Of a stretch of 64,000 nt of DNA, positions 12,101 through 21,428 are shown in pieces. Below the pieces are notes generated by a model. The model searched no databases. It worked only from the letters and a program-made list of their open reading frames with translations, and was not told the DNA's origin. The position numbers were made by a program, and so were the translations under genes. The DNA comes from Dendrolimus kikuchii (Eukaryota > Arthropoda > Insecta > Lepidoptera > Lasiocampidae): NCBI GenBank assembly GCA_019925095.2, contig CM034402.1:13341501-13405500 (forward strand). Reading direction: 5' to 3'. Within the stretch, counting starts at the first letter, position 1; the number at the start of each line of letters is the position of its first letter.

Positions 12101-15100
12101 GAGTTGTTAAATAATCTAGTAGATAGGTTTATTATTAAGTAATTTGCACAATTTTTTTTAGCTTTCAGATGAGTTGACTTTCGTTGCCAGCATGAAAATC
12201 ATATTTTTCGTGGTTGCCCTATTTTTTCTGCTGGGCCTGTTTTTGTGCAACGCTGGCGAAATAACTTACCAGGTTATAAAATCATTATTATTTCATATAC
12301 TTTAAAAACGAATGCATCCAAAACAGATTTTAAAACTACAATATTTTTCAAATTTGTATTGCGGTTCATCTTATATTTTGATTGTATGGTTATAAGCCAA
12401 ACAGTGAGCTGGTCTCTATATGTTCTATCTGTACTACCAGTGCAGTAAGCGCAGTCTGTTTGTACTATAGAACATAAAAAAATGGCCCGGACTTTTGGAG
12501 GGCTTGCGTGAGGCCATGGGAAGGCCAACACGTAGAGGCCTTTTGACAAAAATGTAAATGTGGCCTGACACTGACTGGCGATTATCCCTGTCTACACTAT
12601 ATAAAAATGCATCCAAGGACAAGCTTTGGTGAGTGTAGGACTGTTGTAGGGAATGAGAACAACAAGTTCTAGTCTATTGGAATGAACTGTTAATGGAACT
12701 AGGGATCTGGGCTATGGGGATTATGGCGTCTGCCCGTCGCAATGTTCGGGGAACATGGAAAAATGGGCAGACGGTGACTCTCCACTCACTGCATGGGCCC
12801 CTAAAAATGTCTTACATAATTGGCAAGGGGCAACATGGGTGTGAGTGGCTAAGAGGTGTGGAGAATTGAGCTGTAGGTTCAGCAAAGCAACTTCCGACGT
12901 TATGGCATTTATCACTTCCACCCCTGGAGCTTGAGTCTTAGCTCTAGCGATCTCCAGTCCGTGCCGGTTGCTTAAAGTAAGTACGGAGGCGGGCCTTGCC
13001 TGGAGTCGGGTTCGAGGTGTCGCTACTCACCTAAGACTTCGCCACAATACCCCCCCTGCGTGTTTAATATTATTATGTAACGCGATTTCTTTAGTCACTA
13101 AGCTAATAGATCTCAAATGGAAATGTATATTTTAGTAACCCTAAAAATAAGTAAAAACAATACCTCAGACGTTCGATTTATGTAGGTAGCTTAGTATTAG
13201 ATTTCATGTTGTGACTTATTTTATATCCTAAGTCCACAAACCTCTTTTTCTTTATTATATCTTGGGTCTTGTCTACACAGTAGTCATATGTTTTATAGTC
13301 AGCCTGTCACATTTTTATACCACTGCGATCAATAAATTTGTAATGTAATTTTATGTTTAGTTCATAGACTTTTTAAAATAAACGGTAAATTAATAAAGTT
13401 ACCGTTTATTTTAACTATGCTATATAAACACACTTTGGATTGAATTTATTAATATCAGCGGATTTAATATAAACGATGTTTTCAATGAAGCACTGGGGTA
13501 CATGAAATTATGTGTTCGTTTATTGATTAACATTTGTTTTTAATTGGTTCATTTTTTTCTAATTTGGCAGTTGGCCCTAGAGTACCTGAAATTTCGCATA
13601 GTAATCGACTCTCGTGTGAGCAAAACATACTAGCGCTTTTCACCAGATTAGTCTAGACCAATATAGATATATTATATATGGTTTAGTAGACCTAGACCAC
13701 ATTCATTAGCTAATCATGCGCCAACACAAGTGTTTACGTCTTCGTTATATATAATTAACAATTATATTGATCGTTTCTACAAAACAGTATTAGCATTGCA
13801 CTCTTTGATTTACTCATTAATTTACTAATGATATGTTATGGAATACAAATTTATTTTAATTAACAACTCAAACTAACTTAGAAAATACATATACTTCAAA
13901 ACAACACTTATTACATAATATAACATGTATAATATAACAACAATGCTCATTTGTATCACATACCCGGCTATAATATGCTAACACAACTAAGAACGCAGAA
14001 ACGGGGAGGTGGAATTATTGTATATATAAAAAATCACTACAAATTTACTTTATCCGATTACAATACAAAAACATTTGAAAATTTAACTATCACTATTAAA
14101 TTAACAGAGGTAACGGGAAATGTAGTTGTGTGTGCAATTTATAAACCGCCATCGACAAACAAATACATATTTTCTGCTGAGCTGAATAAGTATATCACTG
14201 GTGTGGAAACAAAACACAATCTTCTCCTTATAGGTGATATGATTATAGACCTAAAAGTAGATTCACCATTCAGAAACTCATACCTAGATATACTTAGTCA
14301 ACACGGATTAATGTGTGGAATATCACAATTTACGAGAATCGAAACAAGATTTAACACGGTAACTAAATCATGTATAGACCACATTTTTGCGCGATTCCCC
14401 ACATTGCATCCGTATTCAGCTGTGTTAGATGTCGTACTGGCCGACCACCGGGCTATTTTGTTTGCCTGCATTGACGAATCGCCATCTAAGTATATACAGA
14501 GTGTTACGAAAAATATAATTAATACTAATATTTTATATAAGGAGTTACGAAATGTAAATTGGGCCCAAACCAATGACATGAGTTCTCCAAATGATATTCT
14601 CCAGTTTATCAATAGTTCATTTGAACACGCAAATAAAATGGCAACTTCTAAAAAAACTTACAAGCTTGACAAACAAACCAAACGACTTAAGGTACCTTGG
14701 ATTGATGAAAACTTAACACGACTTTGTGAAAAACGTGATAAATTATTTCGAGCTTGGAAAAATAATTCTTTTGATCCTAGCCTAAGATTAGAATATAATA
14801 AAACTCGTAATAAGGTCCACAAGATATTAGAATTTAAAAGAAACAACTATTATGTTAAAAATATTAAAGATAATTTCGGTAATGCTAAAAAGGTATACCA
14901 AATTATTAACCAAATGCTAGGAAGGGTAACACTATCTATTGATGATGCAATAATTATGGCATTTCATAAACAAGGGCTCACGGACAAGGAAATTACAAAT
15001 AACTTTGCTTCTAGCTTTGATAAGTCTGTAAAAAATATTACACCTAACTGCACTAACAAGTTATTAGATTCGGACACATACAGCACTTCTGTAGATCATA

Positions 15101-18100
15101 GTATGCTTTTCAAAAAAGCATCTTGCCATAAAATTCATGAAATCATAAAAAATATGAAGGTGCACCTTGAGTGTTGTGTTCTGGCATTAGTGACCAGGTT
15201 CCAGTGTCCCTTAAGAGAGCAGCAGCGCATTTGTAGCATCTTTGGTGTTGCAAATGTCTATAGGCGATGGTAACCGCTTTCCATCAAGTGGGCCGTCTGC
15301 CTGTCTGCTGAACTCCTGCAATAAAAAAAAAGGTGCAAAAATCACCAGGACTAGATGATATTAAAGTATGTGATATAAAGATGGTCGGGAAAGACATATC
15401 AATAGCAATTGCCAACTTAATTAACTGTGCTTTTGACTTTGGAATTTATCCCGACGATTTAAAAATAGGCTGTGTAAGACCAATATATAAAAAAGGCAAA
15501 CGTGATGATTATTTAAACTATCGGCCTATTACATTGCTCTCATCAATTGATAAAATTATAGAAAAGTACATATGCGAGCAGATCCATAAGTACTTTAAGA
15601 CACACAATATAATATACAACAATCAATTTGGATTTCAAGCCGGTAAAGGTACATATAGTCTCTTATCTAAATTTACCGATGAAATTAATAAACATTTAAA
15701 TAAAAAAGAATATGTCCTAGCCTTATTTATTGACTTCTCACGTGCTTTTGATACCTTAGAGCATAAACAAATAATCAAAAAATTAGAACAATGTGGTGTC
15801 CGGGGTAAATTGCTTACTTTGTGCCAAAATTATCTTCACAATCGTCAATTCAAGGTAAAAGTAAACAAGTCCTTTAGCGATCCTTTTTTAACGACTATAG
15901 GCACGGCTCAAGGATCTGTACTGGGCCCCCTTCACTTTTTATCTTATGTAAACGACATGAAAAACTGTATTAAAAACAGTACTTGCTATCAATTTGCCGA
16001 TGACACATGCTTGGTAGCTGGAGATAAAGACTTACTCAAAGCTTATGAGCGATTGCAATTTGATCTCAACGTGCTAACTAGATGGTGTCATGATGCCGGT
16101 TTAGTACTCAATTCTAATAAAACTAAACTGATGATTATAAAATCGCCCTACAAAGCATGTCCATCTTTAAAAAACCTAATTGCGCATGAACATCACTGCC
16201 TGCATAAAACGATCACGACATGTGCTTGCCCAGAAATAGATGTTGTAGATATCCATACCTATCTTGGTCTTATTATTGATAATAACCTAAACTGGGCCAA
16301 GCATATTGAACACGTCTGCAATAAATTAAGGCAATTTTTGGCTAATATAATGATTTTAAAAAAACGCCTACCTCATAAAACCAAATTAATGCTCTATAAT
16401 GCCTTAGGCGAATCATTCATACAGTATGGCCTAACCAGCTACGGCCGTACGTATAGCACTTATATTAAAAAAAATTATAATCTTCAATTAAAAATACTTA
16501 AACAACTAGGTTCACCAACAATAAAAAACCAATATTGTAACGATGAAAAAGGTCTCTTTAAACACTGTAAAGTTGTACCCGTAGAAAACCAGTTTAAGAA
16601 AATGATGCTCAAAGAGCAATTTTTTAACAAAGACATACAAACTCTAATAAAAACTCTGTATATACGCGAGCCATAGCCCAAAACCGGTTCGTCACGAGTC
16701 GGGCAAACAACATGTACGGCAAGCGCACGACTTAATATTTAGTTCCGCGCTTGTTAAATGACTTACCTGTTGACTTTAGGGAAAGCATTACACTAATAAA
16801 TATTAAAAATAAACTTAAAGTGCACTTTCTAAACGAAACATAATGCTACGGACATAGATACCCATAGCACTAATATTAACCCCAGAGGTTTTCTATGCTA
16901 TGTATAAAATCAACGAGTTGTAATCATTTTGTTGTCTTGATAAATAAATTTAAAAAAAATATATATAAATATCACTAAAACATTTTAAAAAAGATACAAT
17001 CATATTTTATTTCACAAATTATTAGTAGGTACAATTTTTGTTGTAACTTTGGTAACTAAATTACCTGTGTCTTAATTCAATTGGATCATACTACGTTTTT
17101 CATGATATGATTGCTTTCAGGCATCCCTGGTGTCTGATGAAATCTTCTACTGTGGGTGGTATGCATGCCGCCCAAGGCTGCCAAATGGGCGTAGCGTAAG
17201 GAAACTAGTTCTCCTGGCCATTATGCAAGCCAGGCGACCGTTGGTTATGAAAGCCTTTAAGATGTTGGAATTGACATACGCCACCTTTCTCTTAGTAAGT
17301 ATAAATAAATAACATAAAAATATTTTTAATGTTAGTAAATAAAACTTAGAAATAAAAAATATTTAGAGGTAGTTCCAAAATGTTAGTGAAGCTTGTGAAT
17401 CGTTAAACATCTATATACTTATAATTGTCTACAGACAGTATGTTGATAATTATTTTGAAAAGCACACAAAAACAGTGGGTCAATGGACTAGGGATTTCTC
17501 AGCAGATTGGCTCTTCTATAATTTATATCTGGACTGTAAAGTGTCTATAAACCACCATTATATAGGTTATAAATGAAATACAATCAAAATACATATCTGT
17601 GATTTCAAAATAAATAACAAAATTGAGATGAACACTGCTATTTATACGAAGCCTAATAATATATACATTACTACCGTTTTTCAAAATTTTGTTTGCCTGT
17701 TGGTTTAAAACTTTGTCTTATTATACTCCGAAATGACTTATCGAATTTAAATGAAAATTTTAGGGAATAAAACAGAAATTTTATCTAAAATTTTCGTAAA
17801 TGTTTCATTTCGATATCTATAAGGATTCAGAAGATTAGTATATAAAGTCCAAGATGCACGCACAGACGATGTCACGGTCGTAGTTTCAAATAATTTTGTT
17901 CAAAATTATTCAAGATCGCAAAGCATGGAGGACATGAACAATTAATATCCAAATAAATGGTCTCACTCACAAATTTATATTTCGTTAAAATTAAATATCT
18001 TTATGTCTCGTAACAACTTGAAAGGGAAATTACTCTAGTTGTTAAATAAGAAGGGTCTTATCGCTAAAGACCGAACGAACTCTTCAAATAACAAGTCACA

Positions 18101-18818
18101 TATTATGAAAGCAAGAAAATCTTACGAAAGAAGATAGTACACAAAATTTGTTATGATATAATTTAGAATGGAGTCACCTATTATTATATTACATTCGTCA
18201 AAATATAATTTTACATTGAAATGTAAAGGGCAAATTATAAAAAGTATAAAAGTCGATCAAAAAGGTACCAAGCGTATTAGTTTAGTTCTGGTATTGAAAG
18301 AAAACATTGCAAATGTTCTGCAAATGTAAAAGTCCACCAAAAAAGAGATGGGTAGATTGTGTGAAGGATGACATTATGATGTGTTGTGCAGATGACGTAT
18401 GTCAGACTAAAGGAGTTGGAAGGAAAAGACATATTTATTTTGTGCCGACCTCAAATAATTAGAAGGTGAAAGATAACGAAAGAGTATAAGTTTTCTATAC
18501 ACATACATGTATCTACATTCTTATCTATGCACCTTCGTACATAAATAAGAATGTAGATACATTTATGTAAATGTACTTGAATTAATGTCCGTGCCCGCAA
18601 AACCGAAATAAATACAAAATACGTAACTTAATATTAATATTAAATTACTGCTACGCGTATAAAGTGGTAATTCTGGCAGATTCAGCTCATTGAAAATGCT
18701 TACACATAAGTTTCATTATGTTTCGGCTCATTGGGCAGTGATTTTATTGAATCGTTCATTTCAGGTGGTGAGGGGCACGTACTCGGTGTTCGCGTTGTTT
18801 TATGCACAGGGCAAATAA
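5695..18818 (+). CDS. insect odorant receptor (7tm_6 family), six exons
   Basis: Predicted 398-residue odorant receptor. Such proteins sit in olfactory neuron membranes with the co-receptor Orco and form ligand-gated cation channels; that role is family knowledge, and the ligand is unknown. Exons: 5695-6145, 7119-7428, 9796-9892, 12162-12272, 17121-17294, 18765-18818. Every intron is GT..AG, and frame is kept through all joins (intron phases 1, 2, 0, 0, 0). An in-frame TAA two codons before ATG 5695 supports this start. About seven hydrophobic segments can be placed near residues 38-60, 72-92, 124-144, 170-196, 267-286, 297-316 and 372-394. Family-like features are 'HGELIR' at 249-254, the long intracellular stretch after segment 4, 'CNAGEITYQ' at 315-323, and a C-terminal 'RGTYSVFALFYAQ'. 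Length fits the usual 380-430. No stop, frameshift or missing segment is seen, so it is probably intact. A gustatory receptor is less likely because the C-terminal GR motif is absent. Confidence 0.9.
6146..7118 (+). other. receptor intron 1
   Basis: 973 bases with no recognised element. Two diverged direct copies of an approximately 85-base unit sit at about 6700-6865, sharing 'gcacttctatagagttc' / 'gcacttctatgaagttc' and a preceding 'aattaat' block. Confidence 0.6.
7119..7428 (+). CDS. odorant receptor exon 2
   Basis: Acceptor 'ttgttacag' ends at 7118; donor AG|GTAATG at 7429. It encodes the rest of codon 151 through the first two bases of codon 254, including hydrophobic segment 4 (within 'VLFMLMMTMIVSIDFLTL') and the cytoplasmic loop that ends in HGELIR. 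The acidic 'FDDD' before the segment is in the expected outer loop. Confidence 0.88.
7454..7565 (+). repeat. LINE 3'-tail fragment (family F)
   Basis: Located just after exon 2. The order 'gttgtctggaaaagatcac', 'agcgataagaccgc', 'tttgtacac' recurs at 26691-26792 and, in reverse, at 29085-29225 and 55210-55330. Probably the 3' end of a non-LTR retrotransposon. Confidence 0.5.
7964..8100. mobile_element. fold-back MITE, copy 1
   Basis: Nearly palindromic. The outer 'cggtctt' and 'gaataagaccg' and the inner 'gagttagagtaagcttgtag' / 'ctataaacttactcagac' are inverted around 'ttctttaaggttcttaaagaa'. It is the same family as 22289-22385. The left arm carries extra sequence at about 7971-8009. Confidence 0.65.
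8107..8862 (+). mobile_element. solo LTR (Ty3/gypsy-like) in receptor intron 2
   Basis: A 756-bp unit that starts TGTTGCG and ends CGCACGTAACA, flanked by ATAT on both sides (8103-8106 and 8863-8866). It contains a TATA-like 'tctataagcag' near 8417, an initiator-rich stretch after it, and AATAAA at 8791-8796 near the 3' end, which is the order expected for U3-R-U5. No gag or pol sequence adjoins it, so it is probably left by recombination between two LTRs. It lies in the same orientation as the receptor gene. The assignment to gypsy rests on the 4-bp duplication and is tentative. Confidence 0.75.
8150..8365 (+). repeat. tandem repeat, period about 76 bp, inside the LTR
   Basis: About 2.7 copies of a unit containing 'gttcgggaaggaaaagaca' and 'gagatagatagat'. 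The second and third copies start at about 8221 and 8297 and are nearly identical; the first is more diverged. Tandem U3 repeats of this kind often carry enhancer sites, which is an inference here. Confidence 0.75.
8990..9070 (+). repeat. tRNA-derived SINE head
   Basis: Contains an A-box-like 'tgtggttgagtg' and a B-box-like 'gggttcgattt' about 45 bases apart, the pol III internal promoter layout. The same head, on the minus strand, opens the SINE at 47425-47677. No clear 3' half follows. Confidence 0.5.
9071..9795 (+). other. receptor intron 2, remaining part
   Basis: AT-rich. A Helitron-like block near 9285-9420 ('accaaatcggtccggtagtttt...') is too short to delimit. Nothing else recognised up to the exon 3 acceptor. 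Confidence 0.5.
9796..9892 (+). CDS. odorant receptor exon 3
   Basis: Acceptor 'aatttgcag' ends at 9795; donor GCC|GTAAGT at 9893. Its 97 bases complete Arg254 and encode residues 255-286 (LSKEIDKAFG... to ...LLLQIA), covering most of segment 5. Too short to be found by ORF length alone; assigned by splice signals, phase and family resemblance. Confidence 0.85.
9893..10559 (+). other. receptor intron 3, first part
   Basis: No coding or terminal-repeat structure seen. AT-rich, with scattered short repeats. Confidence 0.5.
10560..11592 (+). mobile_element. non-autonomous Helitron, family B, interrupted
   Basis: Starts TC in 'tctataagattataagtatt' and ends 'gcgggcatatcCTAGT'. Its two halves (10560-10898 and 11397-11592) align with the uninterrupted copies at 61426-61852 and 29306-29711, sharing 'cattgaagctattaaaaaaa', 'gatttcgatgcggttttcg', 'atcccgcgggaattttt' and 'attaaaacgata'-type blocks. 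The 10899-11396 segment is absent from the other copies, so it is a later insertion. Sits in receptor intron 3. Confidence 0.75.
10899..11396. mobile_element. insertion inside the Helitron, with inverted repeats
   Basis: Left end 'ttttttcaacacacttg' is inverted at 11254-11269 ('caagtgtgttgaaaaa'), giving a MITE-like unit of about 370 bp. It contains a perfect 22-bp palindrome at 10991-11012. A second stem follows: 11274-11303 is inverted at 11358-11390, around a GC-richer loop. Whether this is one element or two adjacent ones cannot be decided from one copy. Confidence 0.55.
11593..12161 (+). other. receptor intron 3, last part
   Basis: AT-rich, with nothing recognised except the polypyrimidine tract and acceptor of exon 4. 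Confidence 0.6.
12162..12272 (+). CDS. odorant receptor exon 4
   Basis: Acceptor is the T-run 'attttttttag' ending at 12161; donor CAG|GTTATA at 12273. It encodes residues 287-323, with the hydrophobic run 'MKIIFFVVALFFLLGLFLCN' (segment 6) followed by AGEITYQ. A second AG seven bases downstream would put a stop in frame, so the upstream acceptor is chosen. Confidence 0.85.
12470..13070. repeat. GC-richer block in intron 4, probable retrotransposon relic
   Basis: Clearly less AT-rich than its surroundings. On the + strand, 12480-12620 can be read as a degenerate frame with 'GLREAMGRPTRRG'-like residues and several stops. The end contains a 'gggttcgaggtgtcgctac' stretch. Looks like a decayed LINE piece, but the family is not identified. 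Confidence 0.35.
13373..13414. repeat. perfect 16-bp inverted repeat
   Basis: Arms 13373-13388 (ttaaaataaacggtaa) and 13399-13414 are exact complements around a 10-base loop. It lies in receptor intron 4, away from splice sites. No protein or element accounts for it. Confidence 0.8.
13951..15164 (+). pseudogene. LINE endonuclease domain and linker, truncated
   Basis: Open from the truncation point. Typical AP-endonuclease features are 'KRGGGIIVYI' near the start, 'CAIYKPPS', the 'LLLIGDMIID' strand (usual GDFN changed to GDMI) and 'SCIDHIFARF' (usual SxIDxIF), then 'VLADHRAILF' with the catalytic-type DHR. The N-terminal catalytic part is missing. A Lys-rich linker follows. The frame runs into the SINE at 15165. 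Confidence 0.85.
15165..15329 (+). mobile_element. SINE-like family A element inserted in the LINE
   Basis: 165 bp flanked by the 8-bp duplication AAGGTGCA (15157-15164 and 15330-15337), ending in an A-run. It matches the 3' half of family A copies at 53812-54131 and 63485-63797 ('gaccaggttccagtctccc'-like, 'gcagcgcatttgtag', 'tggtaaccgctttccatcaa'). It is 5'-truncated relative to those copies. The insertion splits the LINE reading frame. Confidence 0.9.
15338..16676 (+). pseudogene. LINE reverse transcriptase domain
   Basis: Reverse transcriptase blocks in order: 'SPGLDDI', 'VRPIYKKGKRDDYLNYRPI', 'NNQFGFQAGKGT', 'LALFIDFSRAFDTLEH' (first catalytic Asp), 'GTAQGSVLGPLHFLSYVNDM', 'YQFADDTCLVA' (catalytic FADD), then 'LVLNSNKTKLMII' and 'HTYLGLIIDNNLNW' of the thumb region. 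All key Asp residues remain. The frame ends at 16676, but related C-terminal sequence continues in another frame, so a frameshift near 16670 is inferred. Confidence 0.88.
17121..17294 (+). CDS. odorant receptor exon 5
   Basis: Acceptor 'attgctttcag' ends at 17120; donor TTA|GTAAGT at 17295. It encodes residues 324-381: a cytoplasmic region with 'SDEIFYCGWYAC', then 'VLLAIMQARRPLVMKAFKM' and the start of segment 7 ('LELTYATFLL'). This is the most family-typical stretch of the protein. Confidence 0.88.
17295..18764 (+). other. receptor intron 5
   Basis: AT-rich, with no large element. It includes the inverted repeat at 18507-18562 and a short minus-strand piece of family F near 18045-18075 ('gtcttatcgctaaagaccg'). 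Confidence 0.5.
18507..18562. repeat. 18-bp inverted repeat in intron 5
   Basis: Arms 18507-18524 (atgtatctacattcttat) and 18545-18562 are exact complements with a 20-base loop. It sits about 200 bases before the exon 6 acceptor. Confidence 0.8.
18765..18818 (+). CDS. odorant receptor exon 6 (C-terminus)
   Basis: Acceptor 'gttcatttcag' ends at 18764. It encodes VVRGTYSVFALFYAQGK and TAA, matching the short terminal exon usual in moth odorant receptors. The sequence AATAAA (18814-18819) overlaps the stop codon. No other AATAAA is seen before 19072, so the real polyadenylation site is unclear. Confidence 0.85.
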   Translation: MVRGTYSVFALFYAQGK

Positions 18819-19071
18819 ATTACGGCGTTGGCTGAACTATGTCTGCTGCGTCACTTGAATTTGTAGTTCGTCATTAATTACATTTAATTGTTATAGAAAT
18901 TTATAATTCAAATATTCTATAGCACAATTTGCACAACATTATTTGGCTAAAGGAAACTCGTGTAGATTATTTTGGAGGGTGTTTATGTACACAATACTAT
19001 AAAATGATAGTTTCTTTATGTCATTCCACAGGCTTTTATGTATTATCGGTTAATAGAGATATATAGATTTT

Positions 19072-19451
19072 AGGGCGCATTCCTCTTGTACCTCACAACG
19101 ACAAAATGCGGCAAAATCCTTTAGCCTTACCAAATAACAACCATGGTCGTTATGGTCGTGGCGATAACTTCACTAATGACGTCATAATTTTTGATCACGC
19201 AGCGTTTACCACCACCCATGTCAAAAGGTGGGTCGAAGTGGGCGTTGACCACAGAGCATTAATTCTCTCTATCTATGACAAAGGCGCGATTTTCAAGTCA
19301 ACCATACATCATCCAATAAAATTGTTATGACATCAACGCTCCATAATCCGTTCCACATGAGTTTATGATAATAATCGCTCGTAAGCAAGTGGACCGGGGA
19401 ACATGGAGGTCATGATTGTGGTCGTTGTGAGCCTCATGTGGAACGTGCCCT
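19072..19451. mobile_element. MITE, Harbinger-like ends, family D copy 1
   Basis: Starts (A)GGGCGCaTTCC and ends GGAACGTGCCC(T), with further inverted sequence inside. It is closely related to 33007-33308, which is flanked by TTA. Shared internal blocks are 'ggtcgttatggtcgtggcga', 'actaatgacgtcat' and 'gtgggcgttgaccacagagc'. It lies just after the receptor stop, so it may include the transcript's 3' end. Confidence 0.7.
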
Positions 19452-19666
19452 ATATATGTTAAACGTATGTCAACTGAGTTTCATGTGTAATTTATAATAA
19501 TATTATGTTATAATGAAATGAGGGATAAATTGTATCCTACGTCTATTTTCTTCAGTCTACATATAGGTATGCCAAATTTCAGATAAAAATTTATTGCGGG
19601 TTCTCCGTGAAACCGTAACAGACGGTGTTACTTTCGCATTTACAATATTTTATCAGAACAACAACC

Positions 19667-19893
19667 AGTTGGTAGGGTATTTGCTCATCTGGATGACTAC
19701 CATTCCTGGTCTAGAGTATGTCGCCATAAAAACCTTAAGTTGTGTGTTCGCATCAATGGCCAGGTTTTAGTCTCTCTTTAGAGAGTAGCAGCGCATTTGT
19801 AAAACCTTTGGTGTTGCAAATATCTATAGGCGATGGTAACTGCATTCCATCAGGACCATCTGCCTGTCTGATGAACTCATGCGATAAGAAAAA
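19667..19893 (+). mobile_element. SINE-like family A, 5'-truncated
   Basis: Aligns with the 3' two thirds of the full copies, from 'ccagttggtagggtatttgc' to 'gatgaactcatgcgataag' and an A-run. More diverged than the copies at 53812 and 63485. Confidence 0.75.
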
Positions 19894-20766
19894 ATTAATC
19901 ATAACGGCATGAATAGTCAAACCTCAATTTCTTATTAAAATGTGTCTTCACAACACTAATTCTTGGCGTCAAATTTGCTTACAATTAGTGTAAAGGTAAT
20001 TAGTTATATATATGCAATGGGGCTTAAGCTTTCGCCTTTCAATTGGTATTTGATTTAAGATTATTCTATACCTAGAACACATATGTGTGCTTATGGCATT
20101 GGCTATATATACAGAGTGTACACAGTTCCATATATTCAGAAAGAAATCAAAATTCCTCAGCAAAGTTTAACAAAATTGCGCTTTACCTTGCAATTCCAAA
20201 CAGACGAAACGCAATCGAGTTACGTGCGTCTACAATGTTTACTAACGAGAGTCTAATGATGCTTTGAAAGCATACGGTGAAATCTGGTAGTCTCGAAAAC
20301 TGCATAGTATTTTATGCACATATATATAATAAATAATGTATTATATGATGGTTTTATTTAGAACAATGAAGCATCGACAGGGCAAAAACGTATATATATT
20401 TATTTATATATAATAATATAGTTGCAAATCTTTTGCTTTTCAAAATTACAAGAGCCTATTAGAAATCTATTAATTAGCTATACCGATAAAATTAAAGCAC
20501 TTGTATGAGATTTCCAGATAAATTCCAATATATAAGATAAATGTCTCGAATAAGCGAAACGCGTCAATGGATTTCAATTAACAATTTAGGGATTAAAACA
20601 GAAATTTTATGTTTCATTTCAAATCTTTTGCAGGATTCAGAAGATATGAATATGACGTCCAATTTTCGCGAACGAAACGCCGGACACAGCTACGTAATAA
20701 TAATACAGATTGGCCACAGAGTGGTCCGTTATAATCACCCATGACACAAGCGTAACTTGCTTAGCT
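19894..20766. other. no gene or named element seen
   Basis: AT-rich. Short frames only, none with recognisable domains. Confidence 0.5.
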
Positions 20767-20806
20767 TTGTGATATTACAATGTCCACACACATTGTAATA
20801 TCACAA
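20767..20806. repeat. perfect 17-bp inverted repeat, 6-base loop
   Basis: Arms 20767-20783 (ttgtgatattacaatgt) and 20790-20806 are exact complements around 'ccacac'. It directly precedes the truncated Helitron at 20815, so it may mark the truncation point. Confidence 0.8.
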
Positions 20807-20814
20807 TGTGTGTG

Positions 20815-21200
20815 CACATTGGGCCGACTTCGATGCGACTTTCACTAATCGACAGATAGTTCTTAAACTCAGTGCTAGTTTTTATTCTGGGTATCCCGCG
20901 GGAAATTTTCTGAAAACGGGTTAAAATGGGCAGTTTAAAAAAAAAACTAATTTGAATTTGATTTTCTTACTGATCGATAACAAATTTAATGTAATAAATT
21001 TATCCCGAGAATCCCGCAGTAATTTTGCCGGGAGCGGTTTGCAGTTGTTCGGGTGCATATCAATTAGCTTATTCCGACACAGTTTTCATTAAAACGATAA
21101 TTTATATTCTGTTTTAAATGCTGCGCTAGGTACTTTGTGTCCCGTGAATCCCGCGTAAATTTCAAACCAAGCGGAGACGAAGTCTCGGGCATATCCTAGT
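20815..21200 (+). mobile_element. non-autonomous Helitron, family B, 5'-truncated
   Basis: Begins within the 'ggccgacttcgatgcgactttc' block and ends 'ctcgggcatatcCTAGT'. It shares the 'atcccgcgggaaatttt', 'cgacacagttttcattaaaa' and 'gtgtcccgtgaatcccgcg' blocks with the other copies. Confidence 0.7.
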
Positions 21201-21428
21201 ATCATATAAAATTATTTGAGCTAGGCATGTTGATGAAGAGTTTCTTGTGCCGCTTTTTCTCTTTAAGCCACAACATGTTGCGAAACAGTGGTAAATACAA
21301 TTAGGCTCCCATAGAGTAAATAATGACATAAGTAAATATTAAATAAAACAAAATAATTAAAATGAACAATTTGGCGGTAGTCTAAATAAAATTTTAACAA
21401 TACTCATTGTCACTTGACATCTTTGTCT

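Larger units (their letters stand above)
13947..16960 (+). mobile_element. LINE (CR1/jockey-superfamily), 5'-truncated, in receptor intron 4
   Basis: A non-LTR retrotransposon copy of about 3 kb. The left end falls inside the endonuclease domain. The reverse transcriptase follows in the same frame once the SINE at 15165-15337 is removed. After the RT, a C-terminal stretch is readable in a shifted frame to about 16843 with one stop. The element ends in an A-rich tail near 16940-16970. It is in the same orientation as the receptor gene. The copy is not competent because of the 5' truncation, the SINE and the C-terminal frameshift, but the long open frames suggest a fairly recent insertion. Confidence 0.85.

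Noticed and set aside
12245..12448. 67-codon frame overlapping receptor exon 4
   Set aside because: Runs through the donor site in a different frame from the receptor, with no family resemblance.
19106..19330. 74-codon frame just after the receptor
   Set aside because: Lies within MITE family D; the second copy at 33007 does not keep the frame.
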